Of a DNA stretch of 64,000 bases, positions 35,511 to 43,285 are shown in pieces (position 1 is the first letter of the stretch; each line of letters opens with the position of its first letter). A model generated the notes under the pieces. It saw only the letters and a program-made list of their open reading frames with translations, was not told the DNA's origin and did no database searches. The position numbers and the translations under genes are program-made. The DNA lies in the NCBI GenBank assembly GCA_017451385.1, contig JAFSPS010000002.1, positions 80,175 through 144,174 of the forward strand, read 5' to 3'. Source of the stretch: Bacteroidales bacterium. GTDB lineage: Bacteria > Bacteroidota > Bacteroidia > Bacteroidales > P3.

Positions 35511-36310
35511 AATATAAGTTGTTCCTTTGTTTTGCGGTCATGGCGTTGACTGCCCATGTTTTTGCTCAGACATGGGGTAGTAATGCCGAGCTGAATATGT
35601 TGGAAGGCTATTATGTCAAAAGCCTTAACGAATTTATGCACCGCTTTAATGCAGATGAGATTCCACCATTTATCAAAGAGGAAATGGGGACAGATATTCG
35701 AAGGAAATGCATTCTTGCATTATTCGATTTTGACCAGTTATCGAGTGCGGAAAGCGAAATGGCTAAGCGTATTATGAAGTTTGACTCGGTAGTTTGTGCT
35801 AGTAATTCATTGTTGAGTATCGATAAGCAAGGTCTATATGCTGAAGCTCGTTGTGCATTCAGATACAAAAAACAAGAAATTGAACTCAGCTTGGTACTTG
35901 TCTATGAGAAGATGAGAGATGGTTATTATAAATGGGCTTTAGCCGGTGCCAATGGCTTGACGGAAGCAGGTTTAATCGACACAATACGCCGAGGGTATAT
36001 CAATCCTGTCCAGCATGAACTGCATTTTTCAGAGCTTGAAGGAGCATTTCCTCACATGAGTGTTTTTTACGGGCGAAACCGCGTAGTGGACCAATTATCA
36101 TTTGTTGCGGGGCTTGCCGAAAGTGGGATGTTACAGTTGATAGGCTGCCAATCGGTTACATATTGGTTCACACAGATTCCGGGATATGTTTTTTCTGTGT
36201 CGCTTCATCCGCGACTTGGAGGGAATGCAGGCTGGCTGATTCACGATTTAATGGAAATACCAGACAAAGACAAAACTTTATTTATTGATAATTTAAAAGG
36301 TGTGATATGA
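35504..36310 (+). CDS. exported protein of the caspase operon, unknown
   Basis: 268 residues. Signal peptide FLCFAVMALTAHVFAQ. The middle (ECIL-like FDFDQLSSAESEMAKRIMKF, then LYAEARCAFRYKKQEIELSL) suggests an alpha/beta domain. The C-terminal part has INPVQHELHFSELEGAFPHM and QIPGYVFSVSLHPRLGGNAG WLI-type strands. Start overlaps the previous stop by seven bases, and its stop overlaps the next ATG (ATGA), so three consecutive proteins are translationally coupled and probably needed in fixed ratio. No family recognised. Confidence 0.65.
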   Translation: MVKYKLFLCFAVMALTAHVFAQTWGSNAELNMLEGYYVKSLNEFMHRFNADEIPPFIKEEMGTDIRRKCILALFDFDQLSSAESEMAKRIMKFDSVVCASNSLLSIDKQGLYAEARCAFRYKKQEIELSLVLVYEKMRDGYYKWALAGANGLTEAGLIDTIRRGYINPVQHELHFSELEGAFPHMSVFYGRNRVVDQLSFVAGLAESGMLQLIGCQSVTYWFTQIPGYVFSVSLHPRLGGNAGWLIHDLMEIPDKDKTLFIDNLKGVI

Positions 36311-37764
36311 AAAAGATTAGTTTTCTATTCTTCATGGTGTTCTCCTATGTTGCCATGGCAGATAACGTTGTGTCATTAAACGAGGCGAGAGGGATAGCGG
36401 ATGCCTATTATGGCGCATTTCAAAGAATAGCTCGATTGCCGGACGGCGAGGAGGTACTCCGAAACAGTCAGAAACTTTTTAAGGCTATAGGTGTAGATGA
36501 TAACGGCAATGAGATTGGCGGTGAATTCAATGTCCCAAACGATATTGGAATAATCTTTGGGACGGATAATGGATTAGACAATATAACAATCCGCCATTAC
36601 GTGAATAAGATACGAGAATTTTCTAGGAGAGATAATCTTGTTTTTTCTTATGATATACAATCATCCAGATATTTGTATTCTCCGCATATGAATGGAGATA
36701 AACGTATCCCGGATTATGCTTTGGTGATAGTAAAAAAAACATTATCAGCATCGACTATTAGTCCAAAGGTAATATGGGATACTATGTTTATCAATGCAAC
36801 TACAAAGTCCATAATCCTTGTAAAAAATGGATACAGAAAAATGTCTCTGTTAAGTGAGCGCGAATTGCTGAAAGTAGCAGATATGATGTACGATGAAGAA
36901 AGATACGAGGAGGCATACCAGATGTATGGTGAGGTTTTGCGTAGGGATCCAAAATCCAATGTGTCTTATAAGCTTGGTGTTATGACTTTCAAGGGGGAGG
37001 GGTGCAAACAGTATTCGAGAAAGGTAAGAGATTACCTTGTGGAGTTTTATTGGCAGAAGACAATAGATGGACGTGCTCAATTGGAGCGACATAATATTAT
37101 GTTGTACGATATGGGAATACCCTCATTTAGTGGATATGAAAGTAACCCATTCCCTTCAAATAGACTTCTTGCATATAATCACAACAAGAAAAGATTTGGC
37201 TATATTTCTGCACAAGGGGAGATGGTGATAAAACAGCAGTATATGGCTGCATATCCTTTCTTTTCAAATGGGACGGCTATTGTTAAAACAGAGAAATCAG
37301 AATGGATGCAGATTGACACTAACGGACGTGCCTTGGAGTTGTATGATAATGTTTCAAGGGTTGAACATGAATATAAGTATTTAAGCGATTGGGGGCGACA
37401 ATTGGTTGTCAGAAAAAATGGATTAGTTGGTGTAATTAATAGAGAAACGGGGAATTTGGATGTGCCGATGATTTATAAAAGAATGTGGTGGCTTGATAAT
37501 TATATAAAACCATTCTTTGTTGTAGAATGGCAAGATGGAAAGGTGGGCGTATTGTCATTCAATGGGAATGAAATAGTTCCAATAAAACATAGTATAATGC
37601 TCTTGATTGAAAATGATGATAAAACCACTCTTCTACGAGAAACAGTAAAACTGTTGTGTGATTATGATAAAGCTACATATCAAAAATTATATGAGAGATA
37701 TGGTAAAAAAATCCCAGACGCTGAATTGAAAAAAATCGGACAACTATATATTATCAACCTTTAA
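36307..37764 (+). CDS. exported TPR-like and WG-repeat protein
   Basis: 485 residues. Signal peptide ISFLFFMVFSYVAMA. The N-domain has RIADAYYGAF-like helices. About 180-250 is Sel1/TPR-like (YDEERYEEAYQMYGEVLRRD then SYKLGVMTFKGEGC). From about 285 there are WG/KWG beta repeats: YNHNKKRFGYISAQGEMVIK, VVRKNGLVGVINRETGNLDV, VEWQDGKVGVLSFNGNEIVP. WG-repeat proteins often accompany exported enzymes as binding scaffolds. The gene overlaps the preceding stop (ATGA) and ends 11 bases before the barrel genes. Confidence 0.75.
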   Translation: MKKISFLFFMVFSYVAMADNVVSLNEARGIADAYYGAFQRIARLPDGEEVLRNSQKLFKAIGVDDNGNEIGGEFNVPNDIGIIFGTDNGLDNITIRHYVNKIREFSRRDNLVFSYDIQSSRYLYSPHMNGDKRIPDYALVIVKKTLSASTISPKVIWDTMFINATTKSIILVKNGYRKMSLLSERELLKVADMMYDEERYEEAYQMYGEVLRRDPKSNVSYKLGVMTFKGEGCKQYSRKVRDYLVEFYWQKTIDGRAQLERHNIMLYDMGIPSFSGYESNPFPSNRLLAYNHNKKRFGYISAQGEMVIKQQYMAAYPFFSNGTAIVKTEKSEWMQIDTNGRALELYDNVSRVEHEYKYLSDWGRQLVVRKNGLVGVINRETGNLDVPMIYKRMWWLDNYIKPFFVVEWQDGKVGVLSFNGNEIVPIKHSIMLLIENDDKTTLLRETVKLLCDYDKATYQKLYERYGKKIPDAELKKIGQLYIINL

Positions 37765-37775
37765 TACATAACACA

Positions 37776-38528
37776 ATGAAAAAAAACATTTTGTTAATTA
37801 TAATGCTCTGCATTTCGTTTGCATCGTTTTCGCAGATCAAACACGATGTTTGGTTCGGACATTTCAAGGTGCGTAGTAATTCTTTGACGTTGCCTTATGG
37901 ATTGGGGTGTCTGTGGAATAACGGTGTTATTCATAGTCATCAAGGGTATAGATGGTTACGGATTATGCCAGAGTTTGATATACATGTTCCGATATGGAAG
38001 CTACTTGACAATAACGAAAAAACAAGTACAAAAGGTCCATATTGGTGGCGTTGCCTCTTGTTTGGTGATTATAGTCATAACTACAATTTTTCGTTGGGCT
38101 ATACGCTATCGTGGCGTTCATTCGATATTCCCGTTGGTGCTCGTTTAGGAGTAAACTATGAGTGGCGTGGGCTATGTGTCACTGAAGGAAGATTGATGGG
38201 CGAACATCGAACGTCAGGAGTGATACCAAGTGTTAATTTAACATGGAATGTTTTGGGATTAGATTTCGAGCGAGAAGAGCAATGGAACATTATAGCCGAG
38301 ATAGGTACTTCGTACGTTAAGATACTCACATATAATGACCCTATTCAATTGGGGAGAACAGCTGTAAATGATGGTTGGAGGGGTTTGGTATCATTGGGCG
38401 TATGTGCAAATAAAGCTATGATGTTGTTTGCGATTCGTTACGAATGGGATAATTATAATTATTTCAATGTAACAGACACACGTACAAGGCTCAATAATCT
38501 GGTTTTGTCATTCACTTCGTATTTTTAA
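37776..38528 (+). CDS. outer-membrane beta-barrel protein, paralogue A
   Basis: 250 residues. Signal peptide LLIIMLCISFASFSQ. The rest alternates aromatic and polar residues as in an OM barrel and ends in a terminal aromatic (LVLSFTSYF). Shared landmarks with the next gene: VRSNSLTLP, FDIHVPIWKLLD, LFGDYSHNYNFSLGYT, ITSGVIPSVNL-type, IGTSYVKILTYNDP and RYEWDNYNYFNVTDTRTRLN. The pair therefore arose by duplication and has diverged. Possible surface exit or anchor for the operon's proteins. Confidence 0.75.
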   Translation: MKKNILLIIMLCISFASFSQIKHDVWFGHFKVRSNSLTLPYGLGCLWNNGVIHSHQGYRWLRIMPEFDIHVPIWKLLDNNEKTSTKGPYWWRCLLFGDYSHNYNFSLGYTLSWRSFDIPVGARLGVNYEWRGLCVTEGRLMGEHRTSGVIPSVNLTWNVLGLDFEREEQWNIIAEIGTSYVKILTYNDPIQLGRTAVNDGWRGLVSLGVCANKAMMLFAIRYEWDNYNYFNVTDTRTRLNNLVLSFTSYF

Positions 38529-38563
38529 TCTCCACAAAGAAAAAACAAGGTTATTTATTGAGT

Positions 38564-39448
38564 ATGAAAAGATATTTTTTCTTAGTTATTATCCTTTGCA
38601 TTATTACGCACTCGGCATTAGGTCAGGAACAACGCCGTGTTTGGTCATTGCGGTTGAATGTGCGAACCAATTCGTTGCTTATTCCTGTATGTTATCGTAT
38701 CGTCTTCGATTCAAAACTATACGAGAAATTTTCAGCAAGGATGTTGGAATACTTGAATTCAAAAGCAGAGCAAGAGAAGAACAGCAGGATAGAACGGCAT
38801 GAAAGAACGAATGATGAAACTTCAGTGATAGGGTTGCTTCTAATTCCATATATATTTCCGCCCAATCTTGAGTATGATATCCATACTCCTAATTGGGAGC
38901 TATATGACCATCAAGATATGATTGAGACAGGGAAACCGTATATATGGCGTAATTTGTTGTTCGGAGATTATTCTCACAATTATAATTATGCGATAGGAGC
39001 TACTTTTTCATTGCATCCTCGTCATTTTCCATTAAGTTTCAGCCTTGGCGCAAATTGGGAGTCAAGAGCCTTGTATATAACAGATGGTGAAATGTCGGGC
39101 AAGCATCGTTCAGCTGGATTTGTTCCACACTTTTTTTTAAGTTATCATTTTGTTGATAATGATAACGTGAGTAGAGATTGTTGGGACTTTACATGCAATA
39201 TTGGTACATCATTTGTTCATATACTTGAATATGATGGTCCATTGGAGGGTGGAAAAGATAATTTGAGTGATGGCTTGCGTGGTCAAGTGGGAGTGAGCCT
39301 ACAGCATGGTTTTGAGGTCTATTCGATAAGATACGAATGGGATTTCTACAACTATTTTAATATTCCAGATATAACAACGCGGATGAATAGCCTTGTTTTT
39401 TCATATTGTTTGAATTTCGGTGCCGCTCACAACCGTTTGTTGCAATAA
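38564..39448 (+). CDS. outer-membrane beta-barrel protein, paralogue B
   Basis: 294 residues from ATG 38564 (a TTG six bases earlier is less likely). Signal peptide FFLVIILCIITHSALGQ. Same barrel plan as the preceding gene, with VRTNSLLIPVCYRI, YDIHTPNWELYDH, LFGDYSHNYNYAIGATF, IGTSFVHILEYDGPLEG and RYEWDFYNYFNIPDITTRMN. It also has an extra charged loop at about 60-90 (NSKAEQEKNSRIERHERTND). Last gene of the inserted block; the 64-bp repeat begins 42 bases after its stop. Confidence 0.75.
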   Translation: MKRYFFLVIILCIITHSALGQEQRRVWSLRLNVRTNSLLIPVCYRIVFDSKLYEKFSARMLEYLNSKAEQEKNSRIERHERTNDETSVIGLLLIPYIFPPNLEYDIHTPNWELYDHQDMIETGKPYIWRNLLFGDYSHNYNYAIGATFSLHPRHFPLSFSLGANWESRALYITDGEMSGKHRSAGFVPHFFLSYHFVDNDNVSRDCWDFTCNIGTSFVHILEYDGPLEGGKDNLSDGLRGQVGVSLQHGFEVYSIRYEWDFYNYFNIPDITTRMNSLVFSYCLNFGAAHNRLLQ

Positions 39449-39464
39449 GGTTGTCCCCCAAAAA

Positions 39465-40667
39465 TCAAAAGAACCTCATCTTCTGATACGCTATGCGCTC
39501 GTCGCCGTTGGCGAGGTGGATGATGCCGCAGCGGGTGAAGGCGTACTTCTCAAAGAGATGCTGCATGATGAGGTTGTCGCGGTGGGTGTCTATGCGTAGG
39601 TTGGGGTCTATGGAGAGGGCGAAGTCTGTAACGGTCTTGAAGATGCCGTGTGCTGAGGCTCGGCTGCCTATGCGGTGTAGTGCGTGGTAGGGCATGGTGT
39701 CGTCAGCCCACTGTCCGTCGATGACGGCGTAGGTGGGTTCTGGCGAAGGCAGGAGTGCGAAATAGGCCGATAAGAGCCCGTCGTCATCAATGGCAACATA
39801 CCCTATGCCTTCGGCGATGTCATTTTCTATGAGCTGCTGCGAGGGGTAGCCGTTCACCCATTGCTGATTATTGCCGTTGGCACGCATGATGGCGCGCGCT
39901 TCTTCGATAATAGCCATAATGGCCTCAATGTCGGAAGGGGTGGCATGGCGAATGTGGTAGTTGTGTTGTCGGGTGTGTTGTCTTGCCAGCTGGTTGACGC
40001 ACCATGCGAAGGCCTCTGCCGTACGGCGTGCGTTGTCATCGAAGTGTCCGCCGCGATTCCATCGCAAGGTGCAGTGGCTGATGCCCAGATGCTGGCATAG
40101 CTGTCGGTACTCGTTGCGCACGCGGTTGCCAATCTGTGCTATGGATTTGTTCTTGCTATGCTCTTCGCGTTGTCCGAGGCTCAGATATATGTAGCGTGCT
40201 GCGGTTGGGTGTTCAGAAGAGAATGAAGGCCAGTCGCGTATCCATAGCGAGGGAGATGCTGCCGCCACGGCATCGATGTTCAGACCGCACTTGGCTGCCC
40301 AGAGGGCGAAAAGTCCGCCCAGCGAGTAGCCGCCAATCACGGTGGGCAACACGCCGTAGTGTGCATATAGATAGGGGAGTAGTTGTTGTGCGATATAGGC
40401 GTATGAGGCTTCTGCGGCCTGTCCGATGAGAGGGTCGTGCGATATGGCGGGGTCTTGCCACGGCGTGAGGTCGCGGTTCCAGTCGTCCACTTCAAAAGCC
40501 ACGAGGCAAACGGGTTCCGTCGCAGTATTTGCAATAAAAGCAGCTTCGTCGGCTATGCTGCGCTGCTCATGTCTGCCCAAGGGTTGCAATAGCAGGTAGC
40601 GTGGGGCATTGCCGCAGAAGATGTGGCACTGCCGTCCGGCGATGTTCTCGAGGGGAGCCGTACCCAT
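39465..40667 (-). CDS. fusion: alpha/beta-hydrolase esterase + GNAT acetyltransferase
   Basis: 400 residues. Residues 1-235 form an esterase-like alpha/beta hydrolase with the nucleophile elbow VIGGYSLGGLFALWAA (Ser115) and a C-terminal His region RGGHFDDNARRTAEAF. From about 237 a GNAT domain begins (YHIRHATPSDIEAIMAIIEE) with AYFALLPSPEPTYAVIDGQW and a final RIDTHRDNLIMQHLFEKYAF strand-helix. The two activities are normally separate genes. The last 21 codons coincide with the right 64-bp repeat, and the stop lies beyond it in sequence unlike the left copy, so insertion of the caspase block re-created the 3' end. It directly follows the calycin-like gene. Confidence 0.88.
   Translation of the reverse strand: MGTAPLENIAGRQCHIFCGNAPRYLLLQPLGRHEQRSIADEAAFIANTATEPVCLVAFEVDDWNRDLTPWQDPAISHDPLIGQAAEASYAYIAQQLLPYLYAHYGVLPTVIGGYSLGGLFALWAAKCGLNIDAVAAASPSLWIRDWPSFSSEHPTAARYIYLSLGQREEHSKNKSIAQIGNRVRNEYRQLCQHLGISHCTLRWNRGGHFDDNARRTAEAFAWCVNQLARQHTRQHNYHIRHATPSDIEAIMAIIEEARAIMRANGNNQQWVNGYPSQQLIENDIAEGIGYVAIDDDGLLSAYFALLPSPEPTYAVIDGQWADDTMPYHALHRIGSRASAHGIFKTVTDFALSIDPNLRIDTHRDNLIMQHLFEKYAFTRCGIIHLANGDERIAYQKMRFF
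39490..39553. repeat. 64-bp direct repeat, right copy
   Basis: Identical to 32609-32672; lies inside the esterase-GNAT coding region near its 3' end. Confidence 0.95.
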
Positions 40668-41075
40668 CTATTTCTTTACTTTTTTGCCTTTGTAAATCAC
40701 CTTCTTGCCAGCCATCATACATTCGAAAAGGCATGTCTCGCCGGCGTAGCCTTGGCTGTCGCTGATGGTAAATTTGGTCCATTTCTTGCTACTTGTGGAG
40801 GGGACAATGCCATCGCCGCTAAGGTATATGTTGTTGTGGTCATTATCTTTGCGGCTTACCGATATGTCGTTGAAATAGACATCGACGCGCACGGGCATGA
40901 GGCGAGAGAATTTCACTTGGCGGACAAAGAGCGTTGCCTTGTCACCGTTGACGGTCAGCTGTGCCTCGATATTTTTCTGCAAGTAGCTGCCTACGGACAT
41001 GGTGCCGTGGTAGGTCTGTGCCATAGCAGCGGTAGTTCCTATCACTAATAGTAGTGCTATGAGGATATGTTTCAT
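40668..41075 (-). CDS. exported calycin-like protein
   Basis: 135 residues from ATG 41075. A longer ATG at 41102 overlaps the TATCTTTG -7 element (41107-41100) and was rejected. Signal peptide LIALLLVIGTTAAMAQ. The mature part is an all-beta, small barrel-like domain (YHGTMSVGSYLQKNIEAQLT then GDKATLFVRQVKFSRLMPVR) of the Bacteroidota calycin-like type, ending in a basic VIYKGKKVKK tail. Its stop codon touches the start codon of the esterase-GNAT gene, so the two form an operon. Ligand unknown. Confidence 0.7.
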   Translation of the reverse strand: MKHILIALLLVIGTTAAMAQTYHGTMSVGSYLQKNIEAQLTVNGDKATLFVRQVKFSRLMPVRVDVYFNDISVSRKDNDHNNIYLSGDGIVPSTSSKKWTKFTISDSQGYAGETCLFECMMAGKKVIYKGKKVKK

Positions 41076-41155
41076 GTAGGTGTTTTTAGATTTGGAAAGC
41101 AAAGATACGTTTTTTTTCTAATAGGCAGTATGATGAATTGCGAGAATAAAAAAAA

Positions 41156-41183
41156 CGAGGTATGCCATTTTTGGCGTACCTCG
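41156..41183 (-). terminator. terminator of cysK
   Basis: CGAGGTATGCC (41156-41166) and GGCGTACCTCG (41173-41183) form an 11-bp stem with one G-T. On the minus strand it is followed by a run of seven Ts. Confidence 0.85.
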
Positions 41184-41210
41184 CTTTTCATTGTCTTAAG
41201 GATTGGCAGA

Positions 41211-42158
41211 TTATAGTGGGTAGTCTTCGAAGGCGTAGAGTACTGTGGAGAGGTAGCGTTCGCCGGTGTCTGGGAGGAGGACTACAACGCGTTTGCCTTT
41301 GTTCTCTGGGCGTTTGGCCACTTCTATGGCAGCATAGAGTGCTGCGCCTGCCGAGATGCCGACGAGGAGGCCTTCCTGTTGTGCCACCTCACGGCCGGTG
41401 CGTATGGCATCATCGTTCTCCACATCAAACACTTCGTCAATCAGGTCGGCAGAGTAGGTCTTGGGGACAAAGCCGGCACCGATGCCCTGTATCTTGTGTG
41501 AACCGCTGGGGCCGCCGTTGAGTACGGGGGACGATTTGGGCTCTACGGCGATGACCTTTACCGATGGTTTCTGTTCTTTGAGGTAGCGTGCCACGCCGGA
41601 CACAGTGCCGCCGGTGCCGACGCCAGCCACGAAGATATCTACCTCGCCATCGGTCTGCTTCCATATCTCGGGACCTGTGGTGGCGTAGTGCTTGGCGGGG
41701 TTGGCGGGGTTCTCGAACTGTTGGAGGATGATGCTGCCGGGGATGGAGTCACGCAGCTCTTCGGCGGCACGTATGGCACCCTTCATGCCTTCGGCACCCG
41801 GGGTGAGGCGCACCTCGGCGCCATAGGCTTTGACGAGGTTGCGACGCTCAATGCTCATCGTCTCGGGCATGGTAAGAATCAGTTTGTAGCCTTTCACGGC
41901 GCTTACGAGTGCCAGTCCTACGCCGGTGTTGCCGCTCGTGGGCTCTATGATGGTGGCACCGGGCTTCAGCAGACCGCGCTGCTCGGCGTCTTCAATCATG
42001 GCGAGGGCTATGCGGTCCTTTACGCTGCCGCCGGGGTTGAAGAATTCCACTTTGGCAATAACGGGAGTGGCAACACCTTTGATGGCCGAATACTTGCTGA
42101 GTTCAAGGAGCGGCGTGTTACCTACGAGGTCTGTGAGTTTTGTAGCAATCTGTTTCAT
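41211..42158 (-). CDS. cysK: cysteine synthase A
   Basis: 315 residues, normal length. [14 protein letters not shown], then [15 protein letters not shown] with the PLP lysine Lys47. [11 protein letters not shown] is the substrate loop, [20 protein letters not shown] binds the PLP phosphate, and [13 protein letters not shown] contacts the pyridine nitrogen. Condenses O-acetylserine with sulfide to form cysteine. Transcript from the TACCTTTG -7 element at 42217-42210. Two 18-bp palindromes upstream suggest repressor or activator control. Confidence 0.96.
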   Translation of the reverse strand: MKQIATKLTDLVGNTPLLELSKYSAIKGVATPVIAKVEFFNPGGSVKDRIALAMIEDAEQRGLLKPGATIIEPTSGNTGVGLALVSAVKGYKLILTMPETMSIERRNLVKAYGAEVRLTPGAEGMKGAIRAAEELRDSIPGSIILQQFENPANPAKHYATTGPEIWKQTDGEVDIFVAGVGTGGTVSGVARYLKEQKPSVKVIAVEPKSSPVLNGGPSGSHKIQGIGAGFVPKTYSADLIDEVFDVENDDAIRTGREVAQQEGLLVGISAGAALYAAIEVAKRPENKGKRVVVLLPDTGERYLSTVLYAFEDYPL

Positions 42159-42209
42159 AATGCTTTGTGTTTGTCTTGTTATTGTTTGTTTTATTGTTTA
42201 TCAATGATG

Positions 42210-42217
42210 CAAAGGTA
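42210..42217 (-). promoter_or_regulatory. -7 element TACCTTTG of cysK
   Basis: Perfect TAnnTTTG match on the minus strand; start near 42204, about 45 bases before the cysK ATG. Confidence 0.65.
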
Positions 42218-42239
42218 GTATCATTCACGATACCCTGCA

Positions 42240-42280
42240 ATACCGCATATATGGCATTTTGCATACCATAAATATGGTAT
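42240..42280. promoter_or_regulatory. tandem 18-bp palindromes upstream of cysK
   Basis: ATACCATA-AA-TATGGTAT at 42263-42280 is a perfect inverted repeat. ATACCGCATATATGGCAT at 42240-42257 is a near copy, 23 bases centre to centre. They lie at about -35 to -75 relative to the cysK start, the usual place for operator dimers. Confidence 0.55.
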
Positions 42281-42370
42281 TTTGAGTTGAAGTTATTGAG
42301 AGATAATGATATAGGTGGTTTTTGGTGCCCTGTATGTGGATAACAATGCAAACAAGGGTCTGACATATCG

Positions 42371-43015
42371 TCAGATATAGAACTCTGCCGAGTCCACCCA
42401 TCCGGCGCGGAGGGCATAGCGCATCACCTCGTGGGCGGTATTGACGCCGAGTTTGCGGAAGATGTTTTTGCGATGTGTGGTAATGGTGTGGATGCTTGAG
42501 CAACGTTCTGCGGCAATCTCTTTGGTTGTCTTGCCTTGTGCTATGGCTTTGGCAATCTCTATTTCTGTCGTTGTCAGGTGTGACGGTGTGTCGTCGTTCT
42601 GGTGAGAGATGAGTATCTCGGTGGCTCGTGGAGAGAGATAGCGTCTGCCGTTGGTTGCTGCTGCTACGGCTTCAGCAATTTCCTGAAGCGAGCTGTCCTT
42701 GAATACTATGCTGAATGCCTGCGAGCCATATACCATGCGGCGCAGCATGGCATCGGTGAGTTCATCGCCAAGAAGTATCCAGCGGCTCTCGGCATAACGC
42801 TCGCTGACGATGAGCAGATTCTCGTCGTCGTCGAAATCGAAGAGGGCAAAGTCGATAATCACCACGCTGCGTGGGGCGGCTTTGAGTGCCTCAACGAGTG
42901 CCGCCTTGCAGTGTGCCTCGCAGAGCGAACCATCGTCACGCCCCGCCAGCATACTGCGCAGCGCATACGCCGTCAGTTCTTGATTGTCAGCCAGTATAAT
43001 ATTGGTTAAAGGCAT
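42371..43015 (-). CDS. LuxR/NarL-type response regulator, orphan
   Basis: 214 residues from ATG 43015. A longer ATG at 43126 is upstream of the TACCTTTG -7 element (43043-43036). The receiver-like domain starts LTNIILADNQELTAYALRSM. SVVIIDFALFDFDDDE provides the strand-3 Asp, but the flanking sequence is divergent from classic receivers. The DNA-binding domain has LTTTEIEIAKAIAQGKTTKE and SSIHTITTHRKNIFRKLGVN, the LuxR helix-turn-helix. No kinase gene adjoins it. It is next to cysK and could in principle regulate it; that is only proximity. Confidence 0.88.
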   Translation of the reverse strand: MPLTNIILADNQELTAYALRSMLAGRDDGSLCEAHCKAALVEALKAAPRSVVIIDFALFDFDDDENLLIVSERYAESRWILLGDELTDAMLRRMVYGSQAFSIVFKDSSLQEIAEAVAAATNGRRYLSPRATEILISHQNDDTPSHLTTTEIEIAKAIAQGKTTKEIAAERCSSIHTITTHRKNIFRKLGVNTAHEVMRYALRAGWVDSAEFYI

Positions 43016-43139
43016 AATGCTTTTGTATGACAATGCAAAGGTATGTTTTTTTCTGGAATTGTCGGGACCATTTCGCAATTCCAAATCAGCGAGGCAATTA
43101 CAGGGAAGGCAATGGAATAATCGCAATTCGATAGGGATT

Positions 43140-43250
43140 GAGAGGAAACTACATATTTTATAAAGATAAAATGCGAGATTTTTACATCAATTTATGAAAA
43201 TTGTGAGAAAACTACATGTTTTGCAAGAAAAAAATTGTGAGATTTTCACA
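43140..43250. repeat. two ~47-base imperfect direct repeats upstream of an ATPase gene
   Basis: GAGAGGAAACTACATATTTT... at 43140-43186 and GTGAGAAAACTACATGTTTT... at 43203-43250, about 63 bases apart, each ending in GAGATTTTTACA or GAGATTTTCACA. They end just before the TAATTTTG -7 element (43258-43265) of the next gene, so could be operators. Confidence 0.65.
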
Positions 43251-43285
43251 AAAATAGTAATTTTGCCATCTGAAAAAAGGATAAT

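Noticed and set aside
37776-39448. DUF3575 assignment for the barrel pair
   Set aside because: Size and barrel pattern fit loosely, but the key motifs could not be matched with confidence.
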